Shown: one piece after another, positions 5,185 to 6,978 of the stretch | Layout of the letters: each line of letters begins with the position of its first letter | Position numbering within the stretch: the stretch's first letter is position 1 | Assembly (NCBI GenBank): GCA_016793585.1 | Contig: JAEUJR010001014.1 | Coordinates: 1 to 6,978, forward strand | Length of the DNA stretch: 6,978 nt | DNA from: Archangium sp. | GTDB lineage: Bacteria > Myxococcota > Myxococcia > Myxococcales > Myxococcaceae | Reading direction: 5' to 3' | Position numbers and translations under genes: made by a program | Notes under the pieces: generated by a model | The model's input: only the letters and a program-made list of their open reading frames with translations | The model's database searches: none | Told to the model about the DNA's origin: nothing

Positions 5185-6278
5185 TGAGCAACAACGGGCT
5201 CCAGCAATTCCTCAAGAAGTCGGGGTGGCGCCAGAAGAAGGACCTCTGGGCTTCACCCACGGGCACATATCGGGTGCATGAAGAAGACGCGCCTGGCACG
5301 TGGGACCGGTCACTGGCACCGTTTCTGGCGAAGGCGATTCTTCACGCACGAAGCTCGACGCCTCCCGACGTCGAGTCCGTTGCCGCACTCGAAGTGCAGC
5401 GAGCGACTCCGTTGACCGACGAGCGGCTCGAACGCTTCGTCGCCGAAGTCGCACCAGGTCAGAGCTGGATCCTCTTCGACAAACAGGGTCGCGTCTTTCC
5501 GCACGTGAGCTCGGCCCCGAACCTGAGAAACGTCGCCGCGCAACAGCCCATCGTCGAGTCGGTTGCCCCATCGCCTCGCAGCCGTACGACGCTCTTCACC
5601 GATTTGAATCAGTGGATGCTGAAAGTGCTACTCGCGCCGCAATTGCCGGAGAAACTGCTGGCGGCACCTCGACGTTCGGTTCGCAACGCGAGCAACCTCG
5701 CCGAAGTCGCCGACGTCTCGACCGCGGTGGCTGCGCGCTTCGTTCAAGCCCTCGACGCCGAGAACCAACTCGACACGCGGTTTGGAGATCTTCGCATCGC
5801 CCGGCCACTCGAATTGCTCACGCAGTGGCGCGACCGAATGAGTCATCCGGCCCGAGTCGAGGTCGCCGCCCTCTTCGCCAGGGGGCCGACGAATGCTCGT
5901 GCGCTCGCAGAGGCTTCGAGCAAAGAGTCCCGAAGCGAAGGTCAGCGGCCGCCACTCGTTCTCCGTCTACACACCGCCTGCGATCTGCTCGGACTAGGTC
6001 ATGTCAGCGGCGCACATGCGATGGCATGGGTTTCGTCTCTTGATGCGCCGATGCTCGAGTCGCTGGGCCTCGTCGTCGACTCAACGAGCTCTCGGGTCGA
6101 CATCGGTCTCGCAGTGCCCAGGTTCCCTGAGTCGATCTACCGAGCACTCCCCACGACCGGAGCACCCACAACCGACGTCATTCAGTGCTGGCTCGAGACT
6201 TCGCACTATCGACTTCGTGGACAAGAGCAGGCTGACTTCCTCTGGGGGCGCGTGCTCGAACCTGCCTTCTCGTCATGA
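5184..6278 (+). CDS. AbiEi-like antitoxin / winged-helix autoregulator
   Basis: A 364-residue protein. Residues 1-130 are not firmly recognised; WILFDKQGRVFPH (95-107) may match the short 'D-x-x-G' strand before the HTH in AbiEi_2-type proteins. Residues 137-219 look like a winged helix: a helix near LNQWMLKVLLAP, then NLAEVADVSTAVAARFVQAL (171-190) as the HTH, and a wing leading to LRIARPLELLTQW (203-215), matching the 'lrltdPeaLLdaW' ending of AbiEi_2 HTH regions. The C-terminus, DVIQCWLETSHYRLRGQEQADFLW (331-354), follows the 'Q-x-y-L-D-l...RGeeqAe-L' signature of that family. In known type IV systems this partner represses its operon and neutralises the nucleotidyltransferase toxin. ATG 5184 was chosen for its GGAGGAG four bases upstream; a start at 5121 would translate the operator repeats. 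Codon use is less G/C-biased than in the neighbours to the left. The family call rests on motif memory; an unrelated regulator remains possible. Confidence 0.6.
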   Translation: MSNNGLQQFLKKSGWRQKKDLWASPTGTYRVHEEDAPGTWDRSLAPFLAKAILHARSSTPPDVESVAALEVQRATPLTDERLERFVAEVAPGQSWILFDKQGRVFPHVSSAPNLRNVAAQQPIVESVAPSPRSRTTLFTDLNQWMLKVLLAPQLPEKLLAAPRRSVRNASNLAEVADVSTAVAARFVQALDAENQLDTRFGDLRIARPLELLTQWRDRMSHPARVEVAALFARGPTNARALAEASSKESRSEGQRPPLVLRLHTACDLLGLGHVSGAHAMAWVSSLDAPMLESLGLVVDSTSSRVDIGLAVPRFPESIYRALPTTGAPTTDVIQCWLETSHYRLRGQEQADFLWGRVLEPAFSS

Positions 6279-6978
6279 ACCCTCTCACCGACGAAGAGCG
6301 AGACGTGTTTCGGCGGCTGCTCGATGCTCTTCGCGGTGCCGAGCAGGAGTTCGTCATTGGAGGCGGTCAAGCGGCGCGTCTGCTGCGCCTTCACCCCTTC
6401 GCCCGAACGCTGGACTGGGCTCCAGTGCTCACGAGCGACATCGACATCGCGACGCAAGCGAAAGGACATTGGAGTTCCATCGCACTCAATGAAACCTTGG
6501 AGCGCGCAGGCTTCAGCGCTCGCTTTGAGGGTGACGACCGGCCGCCTCTGACCCACTACGTGCTCGGCAACTCCGAACTCGAGTTCATCGTGCCCGATGT
6601 TGCGCAGCGCCACCCGACGGGAGCGACGGTCAACGTGCTCGGCGTCAGCGCCCAGAAGGTGAAGAACCTCGAGCCGCTGCTCTTCGAGCCAATGACGCTC
6701 GAGGTAGAAGGCGTCGGGATGCTGCGACTGCCGAACCCGGCCGCGTACATCGTTCAGAAGACGCTCACGCTGAGCGACCGGCGCACACTCTCGAAGAAGG
6801 GGAAAGACACGCTCTACGTTCACGACGCGTTTCAGCTCTTCACCACGAACGAAGGGCGACTGCACGCTGGCGTCGTCGAACTGGGCGTGCGGGTGCTGGC
6901 CTCGCTCACGAAGAAGCAGCTGAAGCGGCTGAAACAGAACGCCGAACGGCTCGGTGATGCACGCTCCGACCTCGTCAT
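6275..6978 (+). CDS. Nucleotidyltransferase-fold protein (AbiEii / GSU2403-like), 3' end outside window
   Basis: The frame runs from ATG 6275 off the window end; 234 residues are seen. It shows the DNA polymerase beta-type nucleotidyltransferase signature: FVIGGGQAARLL (26-37; the 'GG/GS' motif) and TSDIDIATQ (53-61), where Asp55 and Asp57 would bind metal. The third acidic position is probably a Glu (101 or 103 in SELEFIVPD), so conservative variation is possible. Farther on, NLEPLLFEPMTLEVEG and LRLPNPAAYIVQKTLTLS (150-167) resemble the 'l.fll.ep...v.vP.PeryalhKl' part of GSU2403-type nucleotidyltransferases, and KKGKDTLYVHDAFQLF (174-189) fits the Lys-Asp block of AbiEii-like toxins. It overlaps its partner by ATGA and has no Shine-Dalgarno, so it likely depends on coupled translation. 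The role by context is the toxin of a type IV-like toxin-antitoxin pair, which could modify tRNA or another target by NTP transfer. Fold confident, toxicity inferred. Confidence 0.7.
   Translation, partial: MNPLTDEERDVFRRLLDALRGAEQEFVIGGGQAARLLRLHPFARTLDWAPVLTSDIDIATQAKGHWSSIALNETLERAGFSARFEGDDRPPLTHYVLGNSELEFIVPDVAQRHPTGATVNVLGVSAQKVKNLEPLLFEPMTLEVEGVGMLRLPNPAAYIVQKTLTLSDRRTLSKKGKDTLYVHDAFQLFTTNEGRLHAGVVELGVRVLASLTKKQLKRLKQNAERLGDARSDLV

Noticed and set aside
3810..5207. Long minus-strand open frame (465 codons) opposite the hydrolases
   Set aside because: Rich in Arg, His, Glu and Leu with no domain; it mirrors the biased codons of two well-supported plus-strand genes.
4406..5281. Plus-strand open frame (291 codons) in another frame of the second hydrolase
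   Set aside because: Arg/Ala/Gly-rich, overlaps the real gene and runs through terminator and operator region.
6206..6865. Minus-strand open frame (219 codons) opposite the nucleotidyltransferase
   Set aside because: The plus frame has clear nucleotidyltransferase motifs and ATGA coupling; the minus frame has none.

Overview
The window is GC-rich, with strongly G/C-biased third codon positions, GTG starts and ATGA gene overlaps. Together with a DUF1501 protein and a small Cys-rich putative lipoprotein of the '...C..dadC' kind, this suggests a myxobacterium-like member of the Myxococcota. That assignment is an inference from style, not from a marker gene. No tRNA, rRNA, CRISPR array or transposase gene is visible.

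Layout. (1) Bases 2-1195 (+) are the 3' part of a DUF1501-type exported protein that begins upstream of the window. Five bases later a small Cys-rich, probably exported protein begins (1201-1520). It is broken by a single frameshift near 1329-1337 and is annotated as a pseudogene. (2) On the minus strand, 2122-1523 encodes a serine-acetyltransferase-like hexapeptide-repeat acyltransferase. Its stop lies two bases from that of the pseudogene. (3) Divergent from it, with 84 bases between the starts, is a tightly packed plus-strand operon: a family 2 glycosyltransferase (2207-3238), an alpha/beta-hydrolase-fold protein with Arg at the nucleophile position (3235-4095), and a second one with Cys there (4092-5111). 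Acyltransferase, glycosyltransferase and this type of hydrolase pair look like the edge of an exopolysaccharide cluster. The pair recalls the two hydrolases associated with exosortase/polysaccharide loci. A hairpin followed by T-rich sequence, with the last stop codon in its loop, probably ends the operon.

(4) From about 5112 the character changes. An AT-richer 70-base leader carries an 18-bp tandem repeat and a perfect 12-bp inverted repeat that covers the ribosome binding site. Behind it lies a two-gene operon with more balanced codon use: a 364-aa winged-helix protein that resembles AbiEi-type antitoxins (5184-6278), and, overlapping by ATGA, a nucleotidyltransferase-fold protein (6275 to the window end, incomplete). 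I read this as a type IV (AbiE-like) toxin-antitoxin or phage-defence module next to the polysaccharide genes, probably acquired horizontally. The leader repeats are the likely autoregulatory operator and/or a translational switch. This is the most interesting part of the window.
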